Shown here piece after piece: positions 44,521 to 56,912 of a stretch of DNA of 64,000 nt (position 1 is the first letter of the stretch; every line of letters begins with the position of its first letter). The notes beneath the pieces were generated by a model. It worked only from the letters and a program-made list of their open reading frames with translations. It did not search any database and was not told the origin of the DNA. Source of the stretch: Gnetum montanum (lineage: Eukaryota; Streptophyta; Gnetopsida; Gnetales; Gnetaceae). The position numbers were made by a program, and so were the translations under genes. The stretch is taken from assembly GCA_015680685.1 (NCBI GenBank), contig MNCI01006837.1:1011679-1075678 (forward strand). The letters are read 5' to 3'.

Positions 44521-45235
44521 TGTACCAAGAAAAATATCAATAGCATGCTCAATAGTTCTTTTTAGAGGCAATTCTCTAGTTTCACCAAATATTACATCTT
44601 TATATTCCTCAAGTTCTTTTGGAATTTCAATACCTAAAGATTTCTAAGGTTGGGTTACATTGACAACTAACATCGTAGCATCCTTTTTTACTAATCTTTT
44701 ATCTTGATTAATGGTTATTATGTGGATTTTCTTTGCTGTTCCTACCCCCTTATAAGCCTAACTTCATCAATGGTTAGGACTTTTAAAACACAAGTTCCAA
44801 AGTGGGTCTTAATATCAAATTTTTGCAAGAAATACATTCCTAAAATTACATAAACATCACCTTGTTCAGATTCAAAGAATTCATTGACAAAAGTCATGTC
44901 TTACAAGGTAAAGGTAATTTCTCCATACCTGGTATGCTTGCTCACAATTGTTCCATCGGCAAGTTTTATCTTAATAATTTTCTTGGAAGGTAAACTTAAT
45001 TTCAATAAAGTAATTAACTTTGGTGAAATAAAGTTGTCACTAGCACCACTATAAATCAAAAATTTAATTTTTTTACCTTTAATTGAACCTTCAAAAATCA
45101 ATAAAGAAAATTGAAATTTACACAAACTTAACTTAGTTAATGTAGCTATCTTCTTCACGGCTATGGAGGTGGTTTGGATTTTTCCTTTGTTCATGTTCAA
45201 ATTGGATTTTTGATTCCTAGTTTGATTGGTCCTTT
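44521..45235 (-). pseudogene. Chromovirus pol: aspartic protease
   Basis: Run 45200-44901: KKIKFLIYSGASDNFISPKL, where the active-site D-S-G has become Y-S-G (codon 45051-45053), then IKIKLADGTIVSKHTRYGEI. The downstream half (44880-44540) is in another frame, with a YFLQKFDIKTHFGT-like stretch. It would cleave Gag-Pol; the substitution kills it. Confidence 0.75.
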
Positions 45236-45300
45236 ACACCTTTGCTCGTAATTTTGGACAATCCCATTTGAAATGATCTCCGCTGCAAACCAAACATCTC
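45236..45300 (-). pseudogene. Chromovirus gag zinc knuckle
   Basis: CLVCSGDHFKWDCPK, a C-x2-C-x3-H-x4-C knuckle like CF.C.GPHF..DCP of chromoviruses. All four ligands are intact. It binds element RNA. Confidence 0.7.
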
Positions 45301-46329
45301 ATTCTTGATCGAGCTCTTTTGGTTGGTGCTTCTTCTACCATTACATGTGGAAGGGTATTTTATTGAAGAGCTTCTTGTCAAATGATAGTTGATACTTGAT
45401 TTAATTCTTCATAATCTTTTGCAATTATGTAGGCTTCATCAACTATTTGAGGATTATGTGCTTGTGTCTAGGGACATAGTAGTGGATGTAATCAACCAAT
45501 GAAGTTTGACGCTAATTCTCCCTCATCCCAATGGCTTACATATCGAGAGAGATCATAGAATTCATTGTAATAATTTTCTATGAATTGCCTTCCTAATCTT
45601 AAGAAATCGAATCTCATCTTGCATTCCTTGAGGAAAGAATCTAGTACAAACTTTAGCTCAAAATCTTGACAAAAATTAAGCCAATTTGTAATCAAACCTT
45701 GAGATCTCATTCCATTCCATAATGTTGCCACAAGGCCTCTAAAATATAGGGAGACAACTTCTAAGCATTCTTGACTTGATAGATTTAACATATCAAAGTA
45801 GTTTTCATTGTATCAAGTAAATCTTTCACCTTGGCACTAGATCTATGGGCTCCATCATAATGGTCTAATTTTACCTTCTTGGCATGAGATTGTATCAATG
45901 ATTCTCTAGGTGGATTAAGTTAGTTCCCATTCCCGTATCCCTCACCCTCAATTGCTACCCTTGGCCTGCAGAAGGAATATCAATATCCTGGTGACTAGTA
46001 GGTGGGGGTTGATTCTGGTGTTCATCCCTAGGGGAAAGTTGATCTTGATCTTGATGTTGATCCCTAGGTGAAAGATGGGTAGGATTTAAAGGTTGAGTGA
46101 TGTGGTCAGTTAATTGCTTAATAGAGTTTGCAAAGGAATCCATATTTTCTTGCACGTTTAACCATTTATCCAATGAACTATGTGATAATTTCCTAATTTT
46201 CTCAGACATATTTTGTATTTATGTCTCGAATTCTTGATTTGACTGACACAGCTCTTCTTGAACATCCCTGATCTCATTGATTTGATCCTCAAGGGCATTC
46301 ATCTAGTCATTAACTTGTGTATCCATCAT
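45301..46329 (-). pseudogene. Chromovirus gag
   Basis: Likely start at the ATG ATG pair ending at 46329 (MMDTQVND, one TAG after). A coiled-coil-like segment follows (LEDQINEIRDVQEELCQS, SEKIRKLSHSSLDKWLNVQE), then a Gln/Asp/Pro-rich hinge with a duplicated LSPRDQHQ unit (46080-46020), and the capsid core 45791-45492 with YFRGLVATLWNGM, FELKFVLDSF and MRFDFLRLGRQFIENYYNEFYDLSRY. Stops are few and the order is normal. Confidence 0.75.
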
Positions 46330-47700
46330 TATCCAATGTATTCTTCAGGTTCTAGATATCGATAAGTTGAAGAAATCAAGTATGTTGGTAATGCTTGGTC
46401 TCTATGCCCCTTTTTATGGGTCTTAAAATAGTTAATCAATTGCAGATGAGGTTGAAACTGTAATGGATTTCTTCTCGAGCACCGAATCCTATTTTGGGAT
46501 CTTAAATAATGGATTAAAAAGCTAATTTTCTATAACCCAAAAGCTAAATTTGACCATTTCGTTGCATTCAAAAGGTTCAAATTTATTAAAATCAATTTTT
46601 GTTTAGTTGAAAAAGGACTCTAAATTCAAAATTTATGGACATTTGAAGTTTTTTAAAAGTTTACATGAATTTCAAGACTTCCTCAAAGGTCCCCATCCCA
46701 GTTCTACTCCAAGGCAAGCATGCTTAATTACAAAATTTATATCCAAGTTGCTAGCATGACATCTAATTCTATTTTTGAAATTTAGTTTTGTGCATTTTCA
46801 ATTTAAATTAATGGCTTAATGACATGAATTTTAAATTTTTTGTCAGGTAATGAGCATTTTGAAATTTCTGTTAGTTGATAGGAATTTTGAATTTTTCATC
46901 TATTAATAGAGAATTTTCTTGTTACGCAGTAGCAAGGATGATAGCAGCAATGATTGTGGTAGTGCATTAGTAGCAAAGTCCTCGAGTAGAGCAACAAGGT
47001 AGGGTGGTAGTAGCAATAAGCATTAACGATGACGATGTGATGTCTATGCATCATTATGAACAGAGTTGGCATCTGTGGTTTCTACAATGGGCCATTATGA
47101 ACAATGCTATCAACATCCACGGTGTCTACAATGGGCCATGGAATAGTGCTAGCAGCTTCCACAGTGCCTGCGATGGACCATTATGAGCAAAGTCATCAAC
47201 GAGCCAGTAGCAAATGCAGCAAGGTAAGTAGGCAATGATGCAACAGTGGTGCAACAGGTAGTAGGCGTAATGGAAGGCAGTAGGCAGTGTGGCAACATCA
47301 CAACATTGGGAAGTTATTGCCCTTGTTGTGGCCTTTGGCTGCTGCTACCCTTTGGTAGCTACTTGCTAGCCGATTCTGCCACTTAGTAAGTTCTTGCTAG
47401 GTTGTTTGGCCACCCTTACTAGGCTATTTAGCTAGATGGGCCTATGGGCCCTATTGAGCACCTATGAGATAGGTTTTACTATGGCTGACAACAGGGTTGG
47501 TCATAGCCAAGCAAAAGGATTTATTTTATTATATATATTTTTAGTTAAAAATTTTGGGGATCAGGGTCAGGGTTCAACCTCTCAGGGTTGAACCTATTTT
47601 GGTGAACCTAGAAACCACAAAATTACAAAAAGTGAGCATTAACTTTATTAAATAATTCATTAACTTAAGTTTGTACTTCCTCTTTTCTCCTATTGCAGTT
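46330..47700. other. Interval beside chromovirus gag, origin unclear
   Basis: 46330-46700 could be the inner end of the chromovirus leader. 46900-47520 is a repetitive stretch with AGCAA(T/G)GAT..., GGGCCATTATGAAC(A) recurring at 47090, 47130 and 47172. No protein motif. It ends in a TTCTCCTATTGCAG sequence (47684-47697) that could be a splice acceptor for the gene remnant that follows on the plus strand. Confidence 0.3.
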
Positions 47701-47834
47701 CTTATCGATCTTTTATAAATATATGAAGAAAAAAAATGTTTTCCCATAACAGCATAATACCAACAAAGAAATTGAAGGATTCTTCAAGGATTGCATAATT
47801 TCTACAAGTGACATCAAGGATTCCAATTGACACC

Positions 47835-48133
47835 ATGGCCCCAAAGCATCAAACTTCTTCTCCAGTTCCTCATCAAGCTTAAGCTCCTACAGCTCCTTTA
47901 GGTAGCTCTAGATCAATATCCATTTTTCTACATCAAAATAATGCCATTACTATTTGCAATTGTGTGCGTAGTTTGCTTAAAAAGGATAAGTTTCAATATC
48001 TTAAGACTTCAGGATTGTCTAGATTGCTTGTCTTCCCTATTTTCAAGGCAAAATATTGCAAAGGCTTTGTAGTTGATTAGTTAATTAATACAATAAAAAT
48101 AAAAGTTCTATTTCACAGTTAGTTTTTGGAGCA
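47835..48133 (+). pseudogene. Antisense gene remnant, 5' exon
   Basis: ATG at 47835 opens MAPKHQTSSPVPHQA, a TAG, then about 60 codons with ISIFLHQNNAITICNCVRSL and YLKTSGLSRLLVFPIFKAKY. The stops at the two or three broken codons are of the TAG type (CAG/TGG-like originals). The preceding CCTATTGCAG suggests a spliced upstream exon. It is cut at about 48133 by element A2 and apparently resumes after 60806. I do not recognise the protein. Confidence 0.45.
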
Positions 48134-48794
48134 TTGTACGAATCTTTGTTCAATCATTGTTATATGTACGGCAATAAAGACAAGCCTTTTGATCAAACCT
48201 TGCACCACTTAGAATAGATTAATGATTTATTTATGCATTTATTATCTTTATTTGTTATGTCATTAATTAAGTTAACTTAAGCTAAATTATACCTTAAGCA
48301 ATTAGTTAATTAATTAAGCTAAATAGATTAAATACATAAGTATGACTTCTTCGAGCGTAAACACATATTCGCTTCGTAATTCCAGCATCGTTATTGCTTG
48401 GTGCACCCAATAACATAGCACTTGGTGACCCAGTAGTGGATACATGGGTTCAGGACATGTATGAAAAGTGGAACTAAATGCTTATGTTAGGACTAGTTAG
48501 ATATTAGTTAATTAGTTAAACTAAATTAGTTGTTAAATTACTTCATTTCTCTACTTTAAGCACCAAAGAACATAAAACATAAAATAATAAAAATCATATG
48601 CCTCAATTACACTTAACCATACCTTTGTTCATCACAAGTGTAATGGGAAAGATAACAAATGACCTTAGGGCAAGGTTTACTTCCTAGAAGACTAATGTAC
48701 CAGAAACTATAAAGTTTGCAGAATTTGACTGGATCACGTGTAAACACTCCGTGATTTGTATGGTTGGATGTACGAGTACCTTGACCACTCATCA
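48134..48794 (+). mobile_element. A2 5' LTR, truncated at its 5' side
   Basis: Aligns with 60146-60806 from TGTACGAATCTTT to ...GACCACTCATCA, including the AATAAA at 48173-48178. The U3 and TATA box are absent; the sequence to the left belongs to the gene remnant. Confidence 0.8.
48173..48178 (+). terminator. LTR polyadenylation signal
   Basis: AATAAA in the conserved GGCAATAAAGA context of this LTR family. Confidence 0.5.
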
Positions 48795-48795
48795 T

Positions 48796-48816
48796 TGGTG
48801 TCATTGCCAAGGACTC
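48796..48816 (+). promoter_or_regulatory. A2 primer binding site (tRNA-Asp-like)
   Basis: TGGTGTCATTGCCAAGGACT starts two bases after the LTR. It resembles the Athila PBS TGGCGCCGTTGCCGGGGACT, complementary to tRNA-Asp, with C-to-T/G-to-A changes. Confidence 0.6.
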
Positions 48817-48984
48817 TATTTGTTGAAACCTGCACTATCTAGGATTAGTGAATATTATTAATATCATTGGATGAATCCAAAGTCAAGATCACTCTCACAT
48901 GACATATAATTACAAAAGCACACTAATATTTTATTTGTTTGTAAAATTTCTTCTTCTTTTCGTAGGCATGAAGGTGTCAAACTA

Positions 48985-50790
48985 CCAGTCCCACAAGACT
49001 GCAAAGTGGTATATACTCATCTAGATGAGTACATGCCTGACTTCACCTTCATCCTACATCAAGAATAGCAACTGCAATGGCATGATATGGAGGTAAACAT
49101 CGTAATGCCCCTTGATTGATTTATGCTCGTGATGTTGCTTTGAACTCTTAAGAAATTAGGCATCCATAATCTTCAAGAAGAGTATGTTGTGCATGACTAT
49201 AACTATCGAGACTACCATCCCACTGACACAAAATGTAGGAGAGATTGACATCAGCAAAAGCATCATGAGGCTGTGAAGGGGAAATGGTTCACCAATCCCT
49301 TATTCCTACTGAATCAAGATGACAACCAGGACCCTCCCTCTGAGGGCTCTCAACATGAAAATTCTCCATCCCTTGTTACTAATGATGGGAATGTGACCTT
49401 GAACCTGCGGTCTACAATCAAAAATCTAGATTCTAGAAAAGATGGCAGTCAAGGCAAGGGATCGAATAAGCATTAAGATAATAAGAAATCTAATTATTGT
49501 GGCCATGACAACCAAAGGGAGTTGGCAAACATCATGGTGGTGGTGGTCCTCCTCCCTCTTTTTCCTTTTCATTTAGATCCTCTTCTTCCTCTTCTTCTAA
49601 TTTTGAAAGACGCCACAAAAAGAATAATCATGATGGAGGTGCTCAACAGAACAACAATACTAATCACCAAGCCCATAGTGAACAAAAGGGTAACAGAGGA
49701 CATCATCGATGACAACAAAATAATGATGATGATGAGCCTTTGTTGGCAACTTAAAATATGCTTAACATTGTAGAGGCAATTAATATTCTAACTAGGCATG
49801 TGAAAGATAGTCAGGTGAAGTGCTTAGACATGAACAATATCCCAAGATTTGAGGGGGGATATAACTCTAATCCACAAACACATCTACATGCTTTTCATGA
49901 TGCCTATTCTTTGCAAAACATTGAAAATAATTGGTAGAAACTTAAACTCTTCCCCAAGACACTCATTAAGGAAGTAGAAAGCTAGTACCAATCCTTAAAG
50001 ATGGAATCTATCCACCAATGGAGTATAATGCTTGAGCAATTCAATGATAAATACCATATGTACTCCAAAGTGTCCAACCTGAGAAGGCAAATCCAAGGCT
50101 AAAAATAGGGAACACATGAACCCTTAGATGCTACCATGGGTAGATATTATTCTCTCTTACACCAATGCCCTAGCCATGGTTATTCTCAGAGGGAACAACT
50201 CCGCCACATCATAGATGGGCTCAGAGTAGAAACCAGAAGAACTCTTGGGGTTTATGCCCAAGGGAGACTATCTGAATTGAGAGCTCATCAAATACAAAAC
50301 TTGATAGAGCAAGTAGCAAAAGAAGAAGGTGATTTATGGAAAAGGAAAAGTGTAGAAGAATATAATAGAGACCCTTCTATTAGAAAAAGGGAAGTTCAAT
50401 TTTGTGACGAGGAGGAGTCACCACTCAATGAAGTGGTGAACAGAAAAACCTTGTCCATCTAAAAATCTATTTTTGGCATTTCAATAAAGGTTGATAAACT
50501 ATGGGGCTCTTTGAATGAAAAGTTCTAAACTGTTATGAAGATTGTTGGAAAATCCAAAGAGTGGAATAGTGATCATGACCGCAGGAGGCGAAAGGAAACT
50601 AAACATGCCTACCAGAGAGATAAGGGCAAAGCAACTACAATAGACGAAGTTGTGGAGATAAACTTTGATGATGATGTTGGATGTGACATATATCAATATG
50701 ACCATCCTAAGGGATGTTTCCCTATGGTTTCACACTTACAAGAGTCTAGCATGTATGTATTGAATCCTCAACTAGCACAAAGGTAAGCAC
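48985..50790 (+). pseudogene. A2 gag
   Basis: N-terminal part with VYTHLDEYMPDFTFILHQE and KGKWFTNPLFLLNQDDNQDP (to 49476); a Gly-Pro/Ser-rich then Asn/His-rich segment (49520-49740); capsid core from IPRFEGGYNSNPQTHL (49842) through KEVESWYQSL to the open run 50136-50462 with GRYYSLLHQCPSHGYSQREQ, LRHIIDGL and LRAHQIQNLIEQVAKEEGDL. Then 50535-50786 with the knuckle-like CDIYQYDHPKGC, where one Cys is Tyr relative to A1. Frameshifts and TAG stops separate these runs. Confidence 0.7.
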
Positions 50791-51420
50791 CCAGACGATT
50801 GCCTTATCCTCAAGGCAACCCAAGGTAGTTCCACCAGCAACAACAAGCCTACTATCCCAATGGAGCTCCACCATAACCGTATGAGCAATACCAATAGTGG
50901 CACTAATCACAATCATGGGAAATGCCACTACTGAGATAATAATACCCTTACAGGCAATCAGATCCATATAGGTACTATGTTCAGCATCTTGTTTCTCCAT
51001 AAAGCTCTGCAACCATGCCTCATTCTAGCATCACTATTACCCTCCAAATTACCCTTAAATTCATTCATCATCTACTCAAGGGGAGCACCCATATCCATAC
51101 CACTCTCCACATCCATCTACACACATCCATCCACGCTCAACCTAGTTACCTCCTGCTTCATCTATGTAGAGTGAAATTCCCTCATAGCTTCAACAATGAA
51201 ATGCTACAAGGGCTATAAATTTATAACTAGCCTTCTAGCTAGCAATCATTCCAAGAAATGACAATTTTTCCTATCCAACAATCCTTCCAAATCCTCACAA
51301 CCTCATGTAGCTAGTTGCCCTACATCTCCAACACCCTCATCCTCTACATCAAATACATTCGAGTGCCCTTGAAACCAAATGTTGTCTTGAATCTGCACTG
51401 TGATGTTAAGTCATGTTATT
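50791..51420 (+). pseudogene. A2 Gag-protease linker
   Basis: Gln/Pro/Tyr-rich, parallel to A1 14691-15290 (NPR.FHQQQQAYYPNGAPP). Decayed. Confidence 0.5.
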
Positions 51421-51895
51421 TCTAATTAGATCAAGGTTGGTAACCTTTCCATGAAAAGAACTAATCCAAGAAGTCCTCTTATTTACTTGTAGATCGCTAG
51501 ACATGAGCCATGCAAAGTTCTTCTTAATTCTAGTTCTAGTGTCAATCTCCTCTCCCATGACATGTACAAGGCCTAGAACCTACCACCTCTCAAGAAGAAA
51601 AACATCTATTTGAAATTGGTAGACCAATCAATCACTGTCCCTTTGGGGTTAGTGGGGGACATTGTGACCACAGTTTGTGAGTGGTCCTATCCTGTCGATT
51701 TTCTAATGATCAAGGTAGAGAACTACAAAGGTGACTTTCCCATCATTATGGGAAGGGCTTGGTTAAGCACTATTGATGCACGAATGGGCATAAGGGATCT
51801 CTCCTTGGAAATCTTGAAGAAAAATGAATTTGAACAACTAGAAAAGAAGCATGTCCCATGTATTTCATATAGCGATAATGGCTGCAATTGAGTGC
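51421..51895 (+). pseudogene. A2 pol: aspartic protease
   Basis: Active-site stretch reads VLLNSSSSVNLLSHDMY with D-S-G replaced by N-S-S (Asn codon 51536-51538), so it is inactive. The open run 51610-51891 gives SITVPLGLVGDIVTTV, then FPIIMGRAWLSTIDAR and LSLEILKKNEFEQLEKK. It aligns codon by codon with A1. Confidence 0.7.
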
Positions 51896-52430
51896 AGAAA
51901 ATCTAGTCCATTAAAAGTACATTCATCAAAGCATGTAATTAGTATGCACAAGAAATAGATATCTAAAGGTTCCTATACGTAACAACCACAAAATAGGAGG
52001 GCACCCAATGGTTGACAACTACCTCTAACAATAGCACATTATGCATGGGACCAACTAAGAGCCTGACATGTGCTTATGTTGAAGACATGGATGGACTTGA
52101 GTAAGGTCACCACCAACTCTCTAATGATGAAGATGATGATAACTGTTGGGGAGATTTGGTGATCCTTGATAATTTCAAGCAGGAGCCCCTAGAGTTAAAA
52201 ACTCTACCAGCTGACATGGAGTATGCACTTTTAAACAATGGCAAGTTGGTTATAATCAATTAAAATCTTGCTTCCAAATAAAAAGACAAGCTATTGTAGG
52301 TGGTCAACAAATGGCCAACAACCTTTGCTTGGTCATATCCCAAACTAATTGGAATTGATCCAAGGATATGCCAGCATTGTATTTACACTAACCTAGCCAT
52401 GAAGCCAAGAAGGTAACCATAGCTACGATT
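51896..52430 (+). pseudogene. A2 pol: protease-RT linker
   Basis: 52140-52400 aligns with A1 16010-16310: TFAWSYPKLIGIDPRICQHC, the usual gypsy lead into RT. The first half is noncoding-like. Confidence 0.6.
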
Positions 52431-53130
52431 GAACCCCAAGCTGAAGTAGATTGTTAAAGAGAAAATAGAACAACTCCTCAAGGTAGGGTTCATCCATCCC
52501 ATCGCAGATAGTGAGTGGGTTAGCACACTCGTAATTTTGTTACAGAAATATGGCAAGTGGTGGGTATGCATCAACTTTAGGCTATTGAATATGGCAACAT
52601 TTAAAGATCATTTTTCATTGTCATTCATGGACCAAGTGTTAGATACCATTTTTAGGAATTGTTATTATAGCTTCTTGGATGGTTATAGTGGCTATAACCA
52701 AATCCAAATTGCACTAGAAGATTAGGCCAAAACAACATTGATGAGTCCCTTGGGAACTTTTGCATATTGTAAGATGCCATTTGGTCTGTGCAATGTGCCT
52801 GCAACATTTCAATGCTTGATCCTTATTATTTTTCAATAGTAAATTGGTAGCAAGGTAGAAGTCTTTATGAATGACTTCTCTACCTATGGGGCTACATTTG
52901 AGAAAGCCTTGGATCACCTTGAGTGGGTATTGAAAAGATGTGTTAAAACCAACCTAAGGCTCAATTGGTAGAAAATCCATTTAATGGTCTAAGAAGGCAT
53001 AGTACTAGGGCATAGAATTACTCAAGTAGAAATTAAGGTAGACCTAGAAAAGATAAGGGTCATCCAAGGAATCACATGCCAATGAGAGATAGTCAAAGAC
53101 GTCCAATCATTTCTTGGACACACTAGCTAC
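52431..53130 (+). pseudogene. A2 pol: reverse transcriptase
   Basis: LKVGFIHPIADSEWVSTLVI, KYGKWWVCINFRLLN, SFMDQVLDTI, FLDGYSGYNQIQIALED, LGTFAYCKMPFGLCNVPATF and the catalytic block VFMNDFS, where the first Asp is Asn (52870-52872). Then GHRITQVEIKVD and SFLGHTSYYRWFIENFAKI. Several TAG stops replace Gln or Trp codons. Confidence 0.75.
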
Positions 53131-53640
53131 TATCGGTGGTTCATAGAGAATTTCGCTAAGATTGCAAAGTCATTGCTCGAGCTTACAAAGAAAGATGCTT
53201 TGTTCATCTAGACAAAGAATGTGAACATGTGTTCCAAAAACTAAAAGATAAACTCATGGAAGCTCCAATTCTACCGGCACCAGACTAGTCCAAACCATTT
53301 CACATAATGATGGATACATCTAATTATGCGTTGGGAGTTGTGCTTACGTAGTTGGACGATAAGAAATATCCATATTATATCCAATGTACAAGCCAAAGCA
53401 CTTTGAGTGCATCGTTGAATTACACCACAACTGAGAAAGAACTAATAGTAGTGGTGTATGCTCTTAAAAATTTTAGGTACTATGTGCTTGGCTATAAGGT
53501 GTTTGTGCACACAGATCACAATGTCATCTACTTCCTAATGAATAAGCCAACAGTGAGCCCCCATATCATATGGTGGCTCATGATCTTGTAGGAATTTGTT
53601 CTCACAATGGTAGACCAAAAAGGGACTAACAATGTGGCTG
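53131..53640 (+). pseudogene. A2 pol: RNase H
   Basis: FHIMMDTSNYALGVVL (53302-53345, Asp kept), the TAG at 53349-53351 shared with A1, then the run 53352-53591 with SLNYTTTEKELIVVVYALKN, GYKVFVHTDHNVIYFL (Asp kept) and, after one stop, NVAADHLSQLRWDNK. The metal-binding acids survive, unlike A1. Confidence 0.7.
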
Positions 53641-54810
53641 CTGACCATCTCTCTCAGCTAAGATGGGATAATAAAGAGGAGGAGAGCCCACTCTTTGATC
53701 AATTTCTAGATGAACTCCTCTTTATAGAAGTAAGAAATGACCAAGTGCTTGTAAAAGCAAAATGGTATAACAGCATCCTCACTTACTAGGCCACTATGCA
53801 AGGAGATGCACATCCATAAAAATCTTAATAGTAGGATACTATTCATCTACAATCTTCAAGGATGCCCACCAATTTGTCTAATATTGTGAATGCTATCAAA
53901 AAGATGGTGGGATGACCACATGAATAGAGGATTCTCAACAATGGATTCAACCACTAAAGCCCTTTGACATATGGAGCATAGACTTCATGGGTCCCATCAC
54001 ACCCATGTCCAATGAAAAGGCATATATCATTGTAGCAATTGACTACTACACTAAATGGGCAGAAGTAGCAACCGTCACTAACTGTACATCATCCACTACT
54101 GTTAGATTTGTACAAAAAAATGTTGTAAACAAGTTTGGGATACCACGTGCACTAATTTCTGATAATGGAACTCATTTTATGAGTGCCACCTTTTGAAAAC
54201 TTATGCAACGCTTAGGGGTCAAACATAAATTAACAAAACCCTATCATCCCCAAGCCAACAGTCAAGCAAAGGTAACGAACAAGAAGATTACAAAGATCCT
54301 AACAAGGACCATAAGCAAATATAAGAGAGCCTAGAGCACAAAACTCAATGATGCCCTCTAGGCCTACCACTCAACATGGAAACTCCCTATTGGCTACTCT
54401 CCCTATGAGCTAGTGTATGGAAAACTTCCAATGTTCCCAATTCAATTCAAGCTCTGTACACTCTCAACAACCTGTGAACTGAATCTTGACCTAAGCCTAA
54501 CACAAAAAGAAAAATTGATCAACCTTAATGTGCTAGAAAAAAATCAATTAGTAGCCCTATCTTTAAATGAAGTGCACAAGGCATTCAAAAAACAACAACA
54601 TGACTTTAGAATATGGAAAGTAAAATTTCAAGCAGAAGATAAGGTTCTCTACCGAAACCCCACACATGTACCCTAGAAAGAAAAATTTCAAATGTTGTGG
54701 GAGGGACCTTATATAATTAATGAAACCTTTCCCTTTGGGGCCCAAATAAAAGTAGTTCATCAACATCTGACAAGTGAAGCTTTTCCATGACCCCAAGCAA
54801 GCTAGTGCAA
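53641..54810 (+). pseudogene. A2 pol: integrase
   Basis: The zinc finger region is partly deleted: the sequence jumps from ...WYNSILTY (53789) to the ATMQGDAHP-like end of the finger, so about 150 bp present in A1 (17690-17840) are missing. Core: DIWSIDFMGPITPMS (Asp kept), the run 53987-54196 with AIDYYTKWAEVATV and ALISDNGTHFMSATF (Asp kept), then ANSQAKVTNKK where the catalytic Glu is Lys (54269-54271), as in A1. The C-terminal GPYIINETFP follows at about 54705-54735. Confidence 0.7.
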
Positions 54811-56912
54811 CAAATACCTTAATGAATAGACAACCACACTCAATTTTTCAGATCTCCCCCTTCCAACTCAATCATGGGGGAGATGGCCATCCGTGCTAAT
54901 CATCCATATGGTTCCTTAGTTTTTTCATTTTTTGTTTTGTATGTTTTTGATTTTACAATTTATTTATTTTACACTTTTTTTATTTTCAAAATTTTTCCTA
55001 CTTTACACCATTTTTTGTTTCACACCATCATTAATACATTTAAATCTTTCTTGAAACTTTTAAACTTTCTTATATATTTTACTTCTTATTTTTTTCTTGA
55101 GAAAGATTTTCAATTTTTGCTAATAAATGTGCTTTGTGTCAATAGGACATGGTGTGTTGTAGCTGCTACTAATGGTGGTTTACGCTTTATGTTTTATTTT
55201 ATAATGTCTAGTTTCTATTTTTGAATTTTTATACCGATGGCTCAATCATAATTTCCTTTTCATGGAATAGGTAATGAGTCCATGACATCCACCCATTCAA
55301 AAACTCTAATGGTTTTTCTTGTAACCTTGGTAGTTTCCGAAATTGGGAAGGATTCAAAGGTTTGTACAAGGTGTGACTTTAAGGGAACTCAAAACTCTTT
55401 GTACTCTTTTACTTACTTGAGTGCTTGAGTGTTTTCATAGACTTCTTACTGTTCCATATCATCTAATAACAAGAAGTCAAATAATGTCTTTACATGGTGT
55501 GGTTCCCATCCTAAATAAATAAATAAATAAAAACATGATGGGAATTCAAAGCACACCTCTTAGACAAAAAAACAGGCTACAAGCACTGGTTATGGAACTA
55601 GAAAGACATATTACCCATCCCTAAAGGTCCCCTCTAACTAAGGCCCTTTCTCACTTCATACTTCTCTTTTCTCCTCTTTATGGAATGGTGGTTGTTCTAT
55701 GGGTGTACTCTTATGTCTCAAGGAATGGATCAATCTTGGAGTGGTGATGCAAAGTCACCAAAAGAGGTTAGGTTTGGTCTGGACTAACAATGGATCTTCT
55801 CAAATCATTTTAAACACAAACTCCACAAGGGACTTCTTATGACCTTAGTTTGAAATTCAATTCCACCTTCTCCATCATCCATCTATGCTAACTATAACTC
55901 ACCTCACTATCAAAGTCCATGTTCTTGATCCCATGTCTTGGTCTAATGTATTTGAATTCGTAGGTAGAATCTTTTGAGTTTTGGTCCTTAACTTCCATTG
56001 ATCATTAATCACCTATGGGATCCATGGACTCCTTAGGTTGAGGCTATGTAATGGCAAACAAGGCATGTGCCTGCGATGGGGAGGATTCACTTACATAGCC
56101 CTTGGTTGGGTTCATTAAGTATCTTATCCTTAAACATTCTTACAATCAAAATCTTTCGTGCACCCATCTTCTACATCTCACCATGTGCTCCTTTACATAT
56201 TTTATTCATTAAACATGTTCTCCATCAAATTTTTCAATTTTTGAGCTTTCAAATATCCTCTTCAATGATTTTATCATATTCTTAGCTTTTCTAGGATTTC
56301 ATGGACCCCAAATTCATTGAAAAATTCCTTATATTTTTTGAGATATTCAAATTCAAAATTTTTTCCTATGGGCCCCGTATACGAGGCTCCGTTGATGAAG
56401 CAAACCCATATACAAGGCCCCACATATGGGGCCTTGTCAATGTAAGGGAAAAATAGTATATATATGTGCAACCCCACTTGAAAGATGTTACATTTTTTCA
56501 CAAACATCAAGGGAGTTTTTCAAATTTTCAGAGCCCAAAACCTTCTCGAGCTCATAACTTCCTAACCATTTATTCAAATCACTCCATTCTTCAACCCTAC
56601 AACTATAAGAGATAAGCTCTTCATCATAGGGGCCATAAATGTGTCATTTTTGACAAAAAAAATTTTGTTATTTTCTAACTCCCACAAAGGTTTAACTAAG
56701 AACTCAACTACTAAACACCAATTTACAAGAGTTAAACCTTTCCAACAAGCTCTAGTGACATTTAAACTAAATAATTAATAGAATAATAATAAAATAATCA
56801 ATATTCCATGGTCCTACATTAACCAAAGTGTAACTAACTAATAAGTAAAGGTATTCAAATATTTATACTTACAAATAATATCTACTAACCTATGGATGTG
56901 TTGTGACCATAG
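54811..56912 (+). mobile_element. A2 noncoding region between pol and third ORF
   Basis: About 2.1 kb without coding signal, starting with a T-rich tract (54900-55110), patchily alignable to A1 18901-20962. It contains a (TAAA)n-like microsatellite at 55512-55532. Confidence 0.5.
55512..55532. repeat. (TAAA)n microsatellite
   Basis: About five AAAT/TAAA units in a row. Confidence 0.8.

Noticed and set aside
55200-56900. Possible tRNA or small RNA genes in the noncoding region of A2
   Set aside because: No cloverleaf-like A/B box pairing or Pol III terminator context was found by eye.
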